A stretch of 64,000 bases of DNA from Gorsachius magnificus (Eukaryota; Chordata; Aves; Pelecaniformes; Ardeidae), in assembly GCA_034008185.1 (NCBI GenBank), contig CM067082.1:104837311-104901310 (forward strand). The letters are read 5' to 3'. A program made the translations under genes and the position numbers. The stretch's first letter is position 1. Each line of letters starts with the position of its first letter. Positions 1 through 12,745 of the stretch are shown one piece after another. The notes under the pieces were generated by a model, which searched no databases, was not told where the DNA came from, and saw only the letters and a program-made list of their open reading frames with translations.

Positions 1-2745
1 ATGTCCAAGTATGGTAAAACAACAAATCCGCAATATAAATACCTCAGATCTTTTTTAGGAAGCCCTTGTGAAGCCTAGTATGTGCAGGTTAAGTACATAA
101 CAACTGGATGTTTCCACTCAAGAACCTCCTCCCCAGCAGGAGAATAATTGTTCTTCTGGATGATGACAGCATCATCCACTGGAGCATAACATTACTTCAA
201 ACCCTGGAAAAGTACACATGAAATTCTGTAATGGGGTCTGCATCTCTTCCGACTCATCAGTAGATGGATGGGACTGAGGGAAGGAGATACACCAGCCAAA
301 AACTACAGTAAATTGGTTCTTAATCCTTTCTGTGGTGGTGCTCACTGGAACATGTATTAAGCATATTAATGTGTGATTCTTTTTTAAACTAATGCACACA
401 CAAAGGAAGCCCAAGTCCTTTGCTTCTACCTAAGGCTTATTTTCCATTTTTGGTGTTAACACTTGGAAGCCAGCCTGTCAAAATACATTACTAGCCGCGC
501 TCCCCTGTGCCTGTGGAGATGGCATGGCAGTCAGCAAGGAGCTGCCAGTGTTTTCACAAGAGACTCTCATAGATGTTTTCACCTTAATGTGCGATGTATC
601 CTTTGGCCCAGAAAGAGTGCAGTGTCCATGTAGATATGGCATAAAATCTGGAGGACTTCTTCACCTGTCATCTAATTAAAGTTAAATGCCATCCCCAAGT
701 TATTATCTCAAAATAGGCAGGATGACAGGGCAAACAAAACGCATTTGTTGGAGGAAAAAAAAATTATTCATAATACTTGGATAGTCTATTGAGAATGTGC
801 TAAAGCAAACACAGAGCTTAATCAGTAGAAATCAAACAGAGAGACTCTCTGATGTGGCAATGAGGAAAGAGGGTTTATAGCCTTCGCAGATTTGATAAGA
901 CTTGTTAGTAGCTCCAGTGTAATCCCCATTAAAAGTGAGAAATTTCTCTTGAGAAAAAGTCACACTGCCAGGAGATAGCTGATTCTCTCCTGGGGCAAAT
1001 TATCTCAGCAAGGATGCCTCATCCCTTGCATTTGATAGATTTTTAACAAAATGCCTTAGGATTCCCTCTTCATCATTTGCAAGGAAGACACATATTTAGG
1101 AAGTGAGAGATTTTGAAGGCTGCAAACTTATACAGGATTTCAATTATATTGCCCTCCCCCAGAGGAGGTCCCCCAAGAAAAAGCTCATTCCCACATTAAC
1201 TGCCAAAATAATGTCAGTTACCAACGTTTTTTTCTTTCTCCCTCTCTCCTCCTTAACCCCCCCGCCCAAATGTTGTCCTTTGGTCTGACCGCTAAATCAA
1301 AGAGAGGGATTAAAACAACTCATTATCAATTCAAATTGAATTTGAGACACAACTAAGACATAGGACTTCTTAATTAGTCATGGAAATGCTGCATCTTAGG
1401 GTAATTTAAATGACCAGCTTTTTGTAATTACGCAGTGTACTGAAAATTGCCTAGAAGTTGCTGCAGCTCATACATTATAAATGCTTGATGGGAAAAATCA
1501 ATGGACTACCTACCCACTACTTGAACCATCGGTTCAGAGGCGTCAACTCATTAGCAGATGTTGGGATTATTGGTTTGACCAGATACAATCTAGCATTCAG
1601 TAAAAAAAAAAAAAAAAGAAATACATTTAAGTTATTTTGTTATCTTCTTTCTTTTAATGTTTTATTCCCCAGGAACTTCTGGATGCTCAACTGAAGGGTA
1701 GAGTGATGCAGCCCAGGAGCAGCAAGCGGCAGTGGGATCCCAAACTTGGGGATTTTCTTTGGAGGGAAAGCTTTTCAACAGACAGGACACTGTGCTTCTG
1801 TGTGGAAGACCAGTGGGATACAGGGAGTCAAGACTAACACCTGTCTTCCTTATGATGTGGATTAGAAAAACTCACATACAGTTAGGAAAGAGGGATGAGG
1901 AGAAACAAGGGAATGGCAGCTGGGGAAGGAAGGACTGGAGACAAATGTCTTAACGTTTGTGCTAACACTTATTTTCAGGAAATAAAATCAGAATTTTTTT
2001 CAGATACTTATGCAGATCTGTGAACGAGAGATTATCAAGAAATTGCAGTGCAAATAAGAGGAAAAGGACAAAAAGAGAAGTTCAAAAAAGCAGCCTCTGC
2101 CTTTTCTAACAGTTACATTAAGCTCCAACAAAAGAAGGCCCTTTGCTAGCAATGTAAACCATTTTCATCCAGACTTGGGAAATGAACAGTCTGATTATCC
2201 ATAGAGGGATTGCATGAGTAGCAACGACCTTCGCTTCCTCTCTCTTATGCTACCAACGTGACCATCAAATTTAATGTCATTTTCACTAAAGAAGTTTCAT
2301 TGGCTTGCATGCGTCGAATCTGAGTAGTTCACTTCTCAGGGGCAAAACAAAACAAAAAAAGAATTTAAAAATCAATAGTATTTTACAGGAAGATCATGTC
2401 TAATAGGCAATAATATAGGGCTTAACTGAATTCTTCATTAAGGTTTATTATCCTTCTTATACAAATTATGTGTAAATCATGGGAGAAGAACTCCCTGTTA
2501 CATCCCCTCACCAAATCCTAATCTAATTCTCCAAACATGCTTCAGTAAAGGATCTCAGATTAACTAAATGGAGATGAACACTTACTAGTACCTGCGCACC
2601 CACAAGCAGAGTTATAGTCCATACACATAAGGAATGAAAACTGCAAAAGCCCAGAGAAAAAAGCAAGCCACTTCAATTTAACTAAAAATAAATCAGTGAG
2701 AAGAGCACTGGATGTCACTGAAAGAAGAGAAGTAACCCAGTGGGA
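1..2745. other. Intronic stretch, nothing recognised
   Basis: AT-leaning unique sequence with an A16 tract at 1602-1617. No exon, RNA gene or clear repeat family was recognised. Confidence 0.5.
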
Positions 2746-2800
2746 AGGTGTCAGGAGACTGGGTTGATTCTTCTCCATGCAGCTTTCCAGATTCGTTTGT
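2746..2800 (+). repeat. Decayed MIR-like / amniote SINE fragment
   Basis: The run GTGTCAGGAGACTGGGTT, followed by ATTCTTCTCC, resembles the AGTCAGGA...CTGGGTTCTATTCCC start of an ancient MIR/CORE-type SINE found across amniotes. The match then fades, so this is a short, old fragment. Confidence 0.35.
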
Positions 2801-4585
2801 GCACTATTTTGTTTGGTTCCAGTTGGTGGAAACAGAAGTGCCAAAATACCATAAGGCTATAGTGTATCTAATCTATAACACCTATTTTTAGAGTGTTAAT
2901 CACCTGGGTATATAGCTAGTGAAAAACATACTGTCCAGCAGCTGTTTTCCAGACAACTTTTCATAACAAAGCCTAGAAAAGTAGTAGAAGGCACAAAAAG
3001 GCTTCTGCTCTGCCCTTTGCCCAAGACTGGAATTGGGAAAACTTGTCAGGCAATAGGAATTTTAAAAAAGGAAGCATCTATACTTCGCAAAGTCATTTTG
3101 GTTTGAAAGTCTGATACTGAGCTATGTTTGATACCGGTTTATCTTCATTGAAGTCTATGACTTTTGAACGTAATTTTCATTTCACACTAATCTTAACTCT
3201 AGCAAAAAGGGAATGAATCTTGCAAATCTAGGGGCTACAAATCACTTCTAACAAATTGATACAAATGATATCATTAAAATCTAAATCTAGATGACACCAT
3301 AATTACATTCTGAAAACCAGCGTCATGTACAGACAGAGGACTGATGCAAAAGCAGGACTGTGTTATCAGTTCTGCTGAAATGATACTGAAGTTTATGGCT
3401 GAATTTCACCGAAACATTAACACATTTAGGAAAAACCTGAATACAACTTTCTTTTGACGGGTAGGGACACTTGTTGTCGCAGTATTTGAGTAGGACAAGC
3501 TAGTTCTTCAACTTTCAAATCTGGCAGAGTCCATTCCTTACCAAGCAAGATGTGTTTATTGTTAGAACAAATTCTGGACAACCAGTAATATCTTAGGTAT
3601 TGTAAATCAGCTGAAAAACTATGCACAATATATTCAATATTTTAACAGTCATTAATCATTAAGGACTTGTATTTATTGATAATTATTCAGCACTATATAA
3701 GATATGGAATAAAATTAATTTTAGTAAAATAATAGGAATATATATCAGTAAGAAATATTTGGTCACTATTTAATTGTCTTTCCTAATTATTCTGAACTTA
3801 CTCCTGCTCTGAATAAAGAAGATAAAGCCCATTACTCATGTCAGGAATCCAAAATTTATACCTTCCTCGACCAGAGCCATGACATTAAGAAATGGCTGCC
3901 TCCTTCTGGGCAGAAAAACTGAGCAACATTTCAAAAGCAGGAAAAAAATAATGCATGTATCTGTATGGAGTCCAATCTCATTGCATCTTCCAGCTAGTAA
4001 ACAGGGAAATAAGAGAGGGACAGAAAGTGGGATGGTATGTAAAAGCTTCTGTCATTTCCAACGTTTCCCTCTTACAGAAAGTGTTAGAAGAACACTTACA
4101 GAAATAAGTCAGCAGATCTCTTTTTGCACAATGCCCAGCAGCCTTGAGTTGAAAATTTAACATCAATATCCCTGAAACAGCATTTCAAGAAGACCTACTG
4201 AAGTTAAAGGGATCTGAGGAGGTCTCCGCACCCAAACCACCACGCTTTACAAAGAATTTTGACACAACAATTTGCGCATTGTGTGTGCATGCTACTGAAT
4301 AGAACATCAACCTCTAATGCATCCTGTATTGCTGGAGTTGCTCGGATACTATATATAAAGAAAAACTTGAGCTAAACTGTACTGTAATTACTTGCACAGC
4401 TTAAGGAATTAGGGGTATTTTTATTATTTGTAATTAAGATAACCTTGCAAGGTCAATAGATAAGCTATGGAAATGAAATGGCATTAGAACTAAGGACTAA
4501 GCATATTGTCAAATTAAGTAACTTCATGAATGCCAAGAGTTAATCAGGGCCATAGTGATGTTCTCAAGCACCCAGAGCTGTAAGA
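2801..4585. other. Intronic stretch, nothing firm
   Basis: AT-rich unique sequence. A box CTTCATTGAAGTC at 3143-3155 belongs to the dispersed ancient-repeat motif set described under findings. No exon was recognised. Confidence 0.4.
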
Positions 4586-4634
4586 GATGACCAGACGACC
4601 TCTGGAGGTCCCCTTCAGTCTACATTATTCTATC
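4586..4634 (+). repeat. CR1 LINE 3'-end fragment
   Basis: GATGACC...CTCTGGAGGTCCCCTTCA, then TACATTATTCTAT, resembles the CR1 3' tail (GATCTAGAGGTCCCTTCCAACC...ATTCTATGATTC). It is plus-strand, very short and diverged. Confidence 0.6.
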
Positions 4635-7391
4635 AATGACAGTGACAACTGCCACCATATATAATGTCCTTACTCTGACAATCAGCTTTGAGAGAGCACT
4701 GATGCTTCATTCAAAGGAAGACCCCTTCAGCGTGTCTTAACAGCACTAAAGGACAAGGCTAATCCCAGCACAGAGTTTTCCTCACAGGATCTGGTCCTGA
4801 GTAACTATCTGCATAATTTAAAGATTACCTAGAATGAGACTTGTAAGGCTATAAATTTACCTGCATTTTGAAACAATCCAAAAGAGACAGTGGATTATTT
4901 TAATCTAAAGAGGTATCAGCATGAGTAACCCTGAAAATGACTATCAACTAAAGCTGCAAAAAAGCCCCCACACTTTTCCACTTGTTTTGTACGTAACAGC
5001 ATTTGTGCATGTATGTTTTCAACTTTTGTGCCACACACTAACATAAACACATCACTGTTTTGGCTTGGTTTTTTTTTTTTTAAGGAAGAACATGTTCACA
5101 TTCACATTTTCCCCCAAGAGTGTATTAACTAAATGCTGTAGTAAAGTGGAATTCAGAAGCACAGACATAGACGAGAAAGGATAGGAAAGTGTGGGAAAGG
5201 ATGGGAAAGATCTCTGCTTATGAGTTTCCTGCCTGATCATCTGAAGTAGAAACAACAAAACCCCTATGAAAATTAGAGAAGGCTTGATGTTCCAGCCATG
5301 TGGTTTGTATCAGATGTCAACCTTTTTTAATTAGAGTACAATGTTTTTTTAAAGAAATCACATTACTATTTTGCAGGGCCCGTCAGGATGTTTCTTTCAG
5401 GGTCACAACCATATTTCAAAGTCACTTTGGTTACATTTCCTTTTCTGCTTTGTACTTCATGTATAGCATTAACAGGCACTTAGGGGAGAAAATCCATCCA
5501 TTCACGATGGACGGATAAAATATCAGGACTCCTTTTACTTGACTTTCATCTAAAATGACTTCACTGTAAAATAAGCATTTGCCTCTTAACAGAAAATTGA
5601 ACTGTACAATTAACCAACACGCAGCTAAACTAAAACAGCAACACATGCAATTCCGTGTTACTGGCGGAGTAAAAATGCATGACTGTGGATTGTAACAGAG
5701 GAAAATGTATGCCATGTAAGATAACACAGATTAATCATCTGACAAATTTTGAGAAGATAAATAGGACTTTAGTGAGTCCTCAGAAGTGCAAAACTGACTG
5801 CACTAGCTGAATGTCACCCAAGCAGACAAACCTAATCCAGGAGGGGATTGCCAAAGGCTACTAGAAAGGCTCATTTCCCTTTAATCCTCCAGGGAGCTGA
5901 AGGTGCTGAGTATCTCCCAGGAAAACAGGGACAGCCCACAGCTGGGTGTCTTCAGGATAAATGGGAGTCTCAAAGTCAAATCAAACATGACTGAGGTCTC
6001 AAGCGCTCCAGAAGAAGCAAAACCAACCCAGGGCCTGAAAGTTCAAGAGTGCTTTAGCTTCCTGTCTAGTTCTCTCTCTTGCTGACTACCTCTCTAGTCG
6101 TTATTTAATAAGCTATCTATCGTTCACTCACCCAAGGGGAACCAAACGGGAGAATGATAGATGACCCAAGTTCTGATTAAATACTCTGTTTCTCTGGTAT
6201 TGCTGTGATTAGTCTACATCACAGTTCAGCAGTTCATATGCAATTACTAGGTTGGGACTAATGAAATTAGGGTTGTCTAGACAGCTGTGAAACTTCCAAG
6301 TTTATGAGGAAAATCATATCAATGTATTATTGTTACAAAAGCGTTTGAGTCAACTCAGTTAACAGAATGATCAATGCAAGAGTCAGTGTCTGTCATTTCC
6401 AATCACAATTCTAGAATGGCTCAGATTTTACTCCAACTCTTTCTCCTCAAGTTTTCTTGCACATACCTCATCTTCCTTCCCAGCAAGTCTGCACTCAGGG
6501 GAAACTGTTCCTGTACACCTCAAGGCACACAGACAGCAGTGTTTCTCCTACATAGCTAAGTGATGCTTACTATCACCTAGGCATTCCTACGTGATAACAC
6601 TCCCCAAAGAGAGACAAAAGGAAGAAGATGCAAAAGCAAGCATAAGATCATTTCAGTTCAGTTCCCAGTCACCCATCAGAGCCCAGTGACGTAGGAACCG
6701 CCGAGATCATTTTGGAAAAAATTTATCAAAGGAAAAAGAAAACCACACAACAGATAAATGCAGGAAATGAAGGTGGAGATCTGAGCCAAGTCATCAGTTT
6801 ATGTTCATTGCTGAACCAGTCTTTAAATGAACTGCTGTCCTACCACTTCCTTTTGCTGGATGTTACACTTTACATCAGATGGCGATATGTGCAGTTTCCC
6901 ATTTAGCATCATACCTTAATCACACAGCAGGTGGCAAATTCAAGTCAGAAGCTTCCTAGCCAGCTAATTTGCCCTAGGTGCCGGCAAAGTGTGGTTCCCA
7001 GCCACAGCAGCTCTCCCACTGCACTACCCAGCCCTCCAGTCGGCAGCCAGCACCCGCTGAGCAAGTTATCAGGAGTAGTTGCTCAGCAATTGCTGTGTGC
7101 CAGGCCCTGGAGCAGCCTCTTGCCTCCACAGAGCTCACGCCAGTTGTTAGACACGAGAGGGCCACGAAGCCCGTCTGCCCAGCTGCCGCAAGGGCACACA
7201 CCATCAGTCAGGCAGCAGGCACAGGTAACAGCAAGAGAAACAAAAGAAAGTTCAAAATCCCATGGGGCACAAGACTTAACCCTGTAATGGTATCTTTAAA
7301 CAGACGGACACATTCAATTCTCTGTATGTTGTTGATACAACTGTGTATTGGGCATGTAGGAGCTTTTAACACCATCTCTCTTCTGAGGCTT

Positions 7392-7423
7392 ACAGAAACT
7401 CTCCCATACAGAAACTCTCCCAT
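7392..7423. repeat. 16-bp perfect tandem duplication
   Basis: The unit ACAGAAACTCTCCCAT occurs twice head to tail with no mismatch (7392-7407 and 7408-7423), followed by a partial third start (ATAGAAG). Confidence 0.9.
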
Positions 7424-10400
7424 ATAGAAGAGATGCTGAACACAAAATTCTCTGATGCCATGGTTATATACACAGAAAACACACTCAAAAAAGGCACAGT
7501 ACTCAGGACAACGCGAGCAGCGCAGGGGACACACACACACCCACAGCGCAATCATTCATTCTGGAAGCCATCTCAGCCCCAGAACAAATCCTCTTGCAGT
7601 AACTCAAGACCTCCGGCCAGAGACACGTTCATAATTAATAAACAATCATGGCAGCAGCACGGGAAATGGGGGGAAAAGTAGAGCTGCAAACAGAACTACA
7701 GTGTCAGCTCCACATTTAGGAAAGCAACTGGGAGCTTATCTACCATCTCCCTCTTCCTGTGTCTCGCACTACGCAATGCGCAACTGCACAGTTCAGCACA
7801 GAGATCTCCAAATCAGTATTTTCCACTAAACCACCATAGCTCAAACCCACCTCATCCATGATGCAAGCCACCACACTTCAGCCTCTTGTGGCTGTGACAC
7901 ACAAGCACACAGGTAGCCTGTCCTGCCAATGCTGCATTGGAGTGATCGTCTTCGGCACAGGGTGACAGCAAACAGGAGGGGTGCCCGTGATGTCTTAGCC
8001 CACCACATCATCATGTTGGCTTATCTGCCAGCTCCTTCCCTCATCACACAACATTAAAGGGCACATTCAGCAGAGCTGCAGGGTTTAGTCTTTAGGAAGC
8101 TCTCTGCAGGAGTCTCAAATCCTGTTAAAAGTCAACATGAACTAAAGATGCTCAGCATGCCATGAGATAAAGGCACCAATTAATACTCCGCATGCAGGGG
8201 AGGGGGAGTCAGCTCAGCACCAAAAAACTTTGTGCTGCAAAGTGGGTCCTCTGAAGCAACCAAGCACAAGGGCTCCAAAGACGGAAAAATGAATTTGTCA
8301 AAGACCCCCACCAGGTCTCCCTCCTGCAAGAAGGCCATAAGATAACTAGATCAGGTAGCTGTAACAGGTCCTGTTCATCAACAGGATCCTTGTTGTCCTT
8401 CAGTCTCCTGCAAAGGCACAGATCATTAGGAACACTGCAAGCCCATGGTCCATTTTGTTATTACAGCATGAGTAAGTGATAGGAGTTAGCAGATCTTGCA
8501 GCAGGAACAGAGTGATGTTTATTAGGGTTTGAACTTCAAGGATAAATATTTCTGTCCTTACTCAGGGAAAACTGCCACTAACGTCAGAGGGGAGGACTAC
8601 TGCTAGCAGCACAGGGCATTTGGAGCAGCAGCAGTGCAAGATGGACCTTCAAAGGGGGAAACAATCAGTAGAATGGCATTTCCCTGGGAACAAAACCAAT
8701 CTGGTAACAGGAAAATCCTCCTTCAAACCCCCTAACAAAAAGAGACAGACGACTCACAAATACCTTCCAGTCCTCTGCGATTTACTCTTACCTCTGTGAT
8801 GTTTTCTTGTATTTTCTCCTGCAGGAAAAGAACAAAATACAACTGAGATAAGAAAGCTCCACTGGTGAGGAGGAGAAAAGGAGAGGGTCAGAAATCAGGA
8901 GCAATTAAGTGAAGTCACTTCTGCCCTTAGATTGCCCCAAACCTGATGTAGCCATTCCCTTCTGCTAACCTCAGTGGCAGTTGCCATTAACTTCAATAGA
9001 AAAAGGTATGTGTGTTTGCCTGTACACGCATCTTGCCCTTTTCTTGTAAGACAGGATTGCTGCAGCTAGGAAAGAGAGTTACTAACCTAAATGACTTAAC
9101 AGGAAGTCCAAGAGGCAGAAAATTACTTCTACTTACTAGCAGTAAAGTAGTTTTTATGTCTCCATCCAGCAGATAATCATGGCCTTATCTGTGGAAAGCC
9201 CACTAAGATGGAGTAGTGATGCCATGCATCCAACCACATTGGCTGTGGCCACTCCGTGGAAAACCCCAGCGGTTTTACAGCAGCCTTGCTCCAAAAACAA
9301 AAAGTCTAGATCCTAGCAAGTTCTCTACTCCACCAAACCCCAGACACCACACCACAGAGCTTCACTTCGCTGCACGTATCTTGGGACCTAGCTGACCTGA
9401 GCCCAAGACTTAGGCATGGTAAAAGCGGATAAGCATATTGACAGCACCTCTTCTCATCCCCAACCCTTACACCACACCAGCTGCAAAAAATGCTGTAAAC
9501 TGCTTACTCTTCTTAGGGTGGTGGATTTTGTCTTCTACAGCAGGCAATGGCACAAGCTGCCAATGCTCAGAGTAAGGCGATAATCATGAGCTATCCTTCG
9601 TGGTTACCTATGTGGCTATACAGTTAGCCACAGAGGTGTATCAGCACCGTATGTTGTCTGCGAGCTCTCAATCCTGCAACAGCCTTTCCCAATGGCTTTG
9701 CACAGTGCCTGGCAAAACAGGGCATCGATCCCACTTGAGCTCAGCTCTGCTTTTGTGTTTTAAAGTAAAGCTCATGTTCTCTAAACAAGTAGAGATGGGA
9801 ACAAGTCTCCATGTGGACTGTGATGAGGAGTGCACGATCAACACCCTGTTGTTCAGCCATACACTAACAGACAGGCCCCACCTTGTCAATAGATAGGTAA
9901 TATTGTTAGAATGGGTGTACTGCTATAAGCATCAAGTTCTGCTTTTTCATCACTGATAGTATTGCCCATGGAAAACTGTGGCTAACTCAGGCCCAGAAAA
10001 CTCAAAACAAGGGAAATTATTTCTTAAAAATAAGAAGAAACATGGCAAAAAGGAATGCAGTGCTATTTTATACTTAATAAGAAGCATGAATAACGTCTCC
10101 CGGCTGTCAAATGTTTCAGCTGTTATTACCTTTAGAAATTGTATTCATGCTTCTATCTGCTTCTGTATTCTGACCATGTTAGAATCATAAAAATCCTAGA
10201 TATTTACTTTAAAAGGATTTTAAAATATTACATTTACACTTTACTGTGTGAAGAATTACTTATTTAAACTTGAACAGATGCAAAGGAGTAAAAGAGCAAA
10301 CCATCACAACAGTATCAAGATTCTAACTAACTGGCATTCAGGATGCTGACACATGCAAGCAGAAGCCCACTTGGACACACCTGATTCTAAGGGAATTTTT

Positions 10401-11518
10401 CATTTTAATTTCAGAAGGGTGAAAAGTAGACATTACATTTTGAAGAGTTTAGATTTGGAAGCTTGTATTCTGACAAATACAGAACTTCACTAAATTTTCT
10501 TGCAAAAAGAAAATGCTGAAAAAAACCCCACCTGATTGGCCATTCCAATCCAAGTTGGTTAAAATACCTTATTCCCAAGAAATCCAAATTTGTTTAAATT
10601 TTTATTTCTGCTATATAACTTTTTAAATTTTCAAATGAAGTTATTTACAAGTTAATTCTTTCCCCTGAAAGTGTCTTATGGTGCATTCCAGCACTGCCAG
10701 AACGATTTTTCCCTTTATTGGTTAGTGACTTTCATATCATTTTATAAAGTGTTGCTCTTTCAGCCAAGCTTCACATTTGAGCAAAGATACCATTCATCAA
10801 CTCCTGATGAGCTGAAATTTCCTCGTATATTTTAAAGAGGTGACCCAGCCATAGGGTGCTCTTTGCATTTGAGTCATAACATCACTTTTCCGATCAGTTA
10901 CACCTTCAATGCTCCTTTCACTCAAGAATATTTTTACTGTGTTAGAAAAACAAGTACTATCACAGATGACAGAACAAGGAGAAAAGCATTTGCCTGGTCA
11001 TAGGAGTTTTAAAAAACATATAAACACTTTTTTATTGTTGTTTATTGTTTCCACACCTGCAATCCAATTACAGTCAAAGTTTACATGTACCAAGTTAGTG
11101 ACTGCATTTACCAGCACTGAATTTGCATGTTACAGTTGAAAGGAATATAACTAAAGGAATGCTTGTTTATAGATTCAGTATCACTACTGCATGCACTTGC
11201 TTTAAAAGGAACACCACTAGCAGCTTCCGATACCTAGCAAAAAAATTCCTGTATGCCTGAACTGCCAGCATATCAAAAACAAGGTCTGACAATCCTACTC
11301 ACCGACATTTTATAATGGCATTGATAACATAAATCTGTTTCCATACATAGCCTTCAGCTTGCTTTTGGACATCTACCTGAGTTAATGCTTACTAACCACC
11401 TCTTACACTTGCCTTCTAAACAAGGAAATTAGAAGGCGCCTCTTTGAATATTGCTGCCAGCATCAGTGGTTGGCTGCAATCAGCAACCATGTGTGAATTA
11501 GTAAAATGAAACTGGAGG

Positions 11519-11621
11519 GCGGGGATTTGGTTTTGCTTGGTTTTGCTTGGTTGGGGTGTTTTTTGTGGGTTTTTTTTCAGGATTCTTGTTTGGTTAGTTG
11601 TTTTAAAAAAAAAAAAAAAAA
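11519..11621. repeat. G/T-rich low-complexity tract followed by A17
   Basis: TTGGTTTTGC-type units repeat around 11530-11550. Long T and GT stretches follow, ending in an uninterrupted run of 17 A at 11605-11621. Confidence 0.8.
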
Positions 11622-12554
11622 GTGGGACAAGCTATCCTGGTTTATCTCTCCATGAGCAGTCTATGCAGAGAGGAACTTGCTGCTGAATTGGCTTTAGCAG
11701 ATGCTCTGGGATAAACCTGGAAACAGACACGTCTTCCAGCCAAGCTCAAGGGGCATGTGATTTTCCAAACAAACCCAAGCTATCCCTCTTTCCCAGGAGT
11801 AAAAGAATCAGAGACACCTAAAGGCAGTGGTGTTACAGCTTCCCACACCTGTGGGCTGTCCTGTGTTCATGCCTTTCAAGAGGCTTATTGACATTACCAA
11901 ATCTGTGTAAGTTCAGTTTCTTTTCCCTCTCCACACGTGCCGTGCCAGAAGAACTGCCACATCCATTCAACTCCTGTTACCTGCTGTGGAATGTATTACT
12001 CATAGGTCTACATTTAGCTGAGATTTAAAAAGTAAATTAGAACAAGAGAGATTTATTTTTTTTTCACGCTGAAGAGAATTAGCAGGTGACTCACACTAGG
12101 TAGGCCCTGTATTACTAGTGTAACCTAGAAATAACTTCACTCAACGCAATTACACCTGCACGAGTGTAGTATGAAGTGAATCAGAACTAGTACAAGGAGG
12201 CTGTTGGAGCCTAATGGAAATAAACCCAGTAAGAGTTTTAAAAATAGGTATTTTGCAACAATCTAAACAAAGTGGTGAGTAGGATTAAATTTTTGACTCA
12301 GATGAAGTCAACAAGAGAGTAGAGCCCACTATTTCAGTATCTGCTCTTCTGGGGATGAATGAATCCTTCAAGTGGACAGAGGAACAACACAATATACTGG
12401 CTCAACATAAAATTAGGACAGACATTTGAAGGTATTTAAGCACCAGTAAGATGTAGCTAGCTATAGCTATATGGGCACTCAACTCCCACTGAAATAAACA
12501 GATGCAGAAAATTTCTCTCCGTGCTTCCATGCTCATCAGCTTCTTTAAGGCTAA

Positions 12555-12745
12555 GTATCGGTTCCCAGGGTTATGTTTCTACCTCTGCCATTTAATTCGA
12601 CTGCACCCTCAGGCAAATCACTTTCTTCCTATATTTCCCCTTCACACCCTTTTCTGTTAGTTTGTTAGCTCTTCAGGGTTGTGGCTTTAGCTATATGGGG
12701 TTTTGCACATCTATTTATGACAGTGGGGCATAACTGCAGCCCAAA
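12555..12745 (+). repeat. Ancient MIR-like (CORE-SINE type) copy
   Basis: The order of blocks matches an amniote MIR-like SINE: TTCTACCTCTGCCATTTA, then CCTCAGGCAAATCACTTTC, then a pyrimidine-rich block. After that comes a tail block GTTAGCTCTTCAGGG and, further on, ACAGTGGGGCA. These resemble CCAGCTCTGCCACT, CTTGGGCAAGTCACTT and the 3' block GTAAGCTCTTCAGGGCAGGGAC known from old repeats. The copy is heavily mutated. Confidence 0.6.

Larger units (their letters stand above)
4635..12554. other. Intronic stretch with small simple repeats
   Basis: Mostly unique AT-leaning sequence. It holds a 16-bp tandem duplication (7392-7423), a CA run (7529-7541) and a G/T-rich low-complexity zone (about 11519-11580) followed by A17 (11605-11621). 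A locally GC-richer segment (about 6960-7230) is open in two overlapping frames but shows no recognisable protein. A box GCCATTAACTTCAATAG at 8983-8999 belongs to the dispersed ancient-repeat motif set. Confidence 0.4.

Noticed and set aside
6931..7427. Overlapping plus-strand ORFs of 118 and 149 codons as a gene
   Set aside because: Two frames are open at once over a GC-richer patch, which reflects base composition. The peptides are low-complexity Ser/Gln/Ala-rich with no recognisable family.
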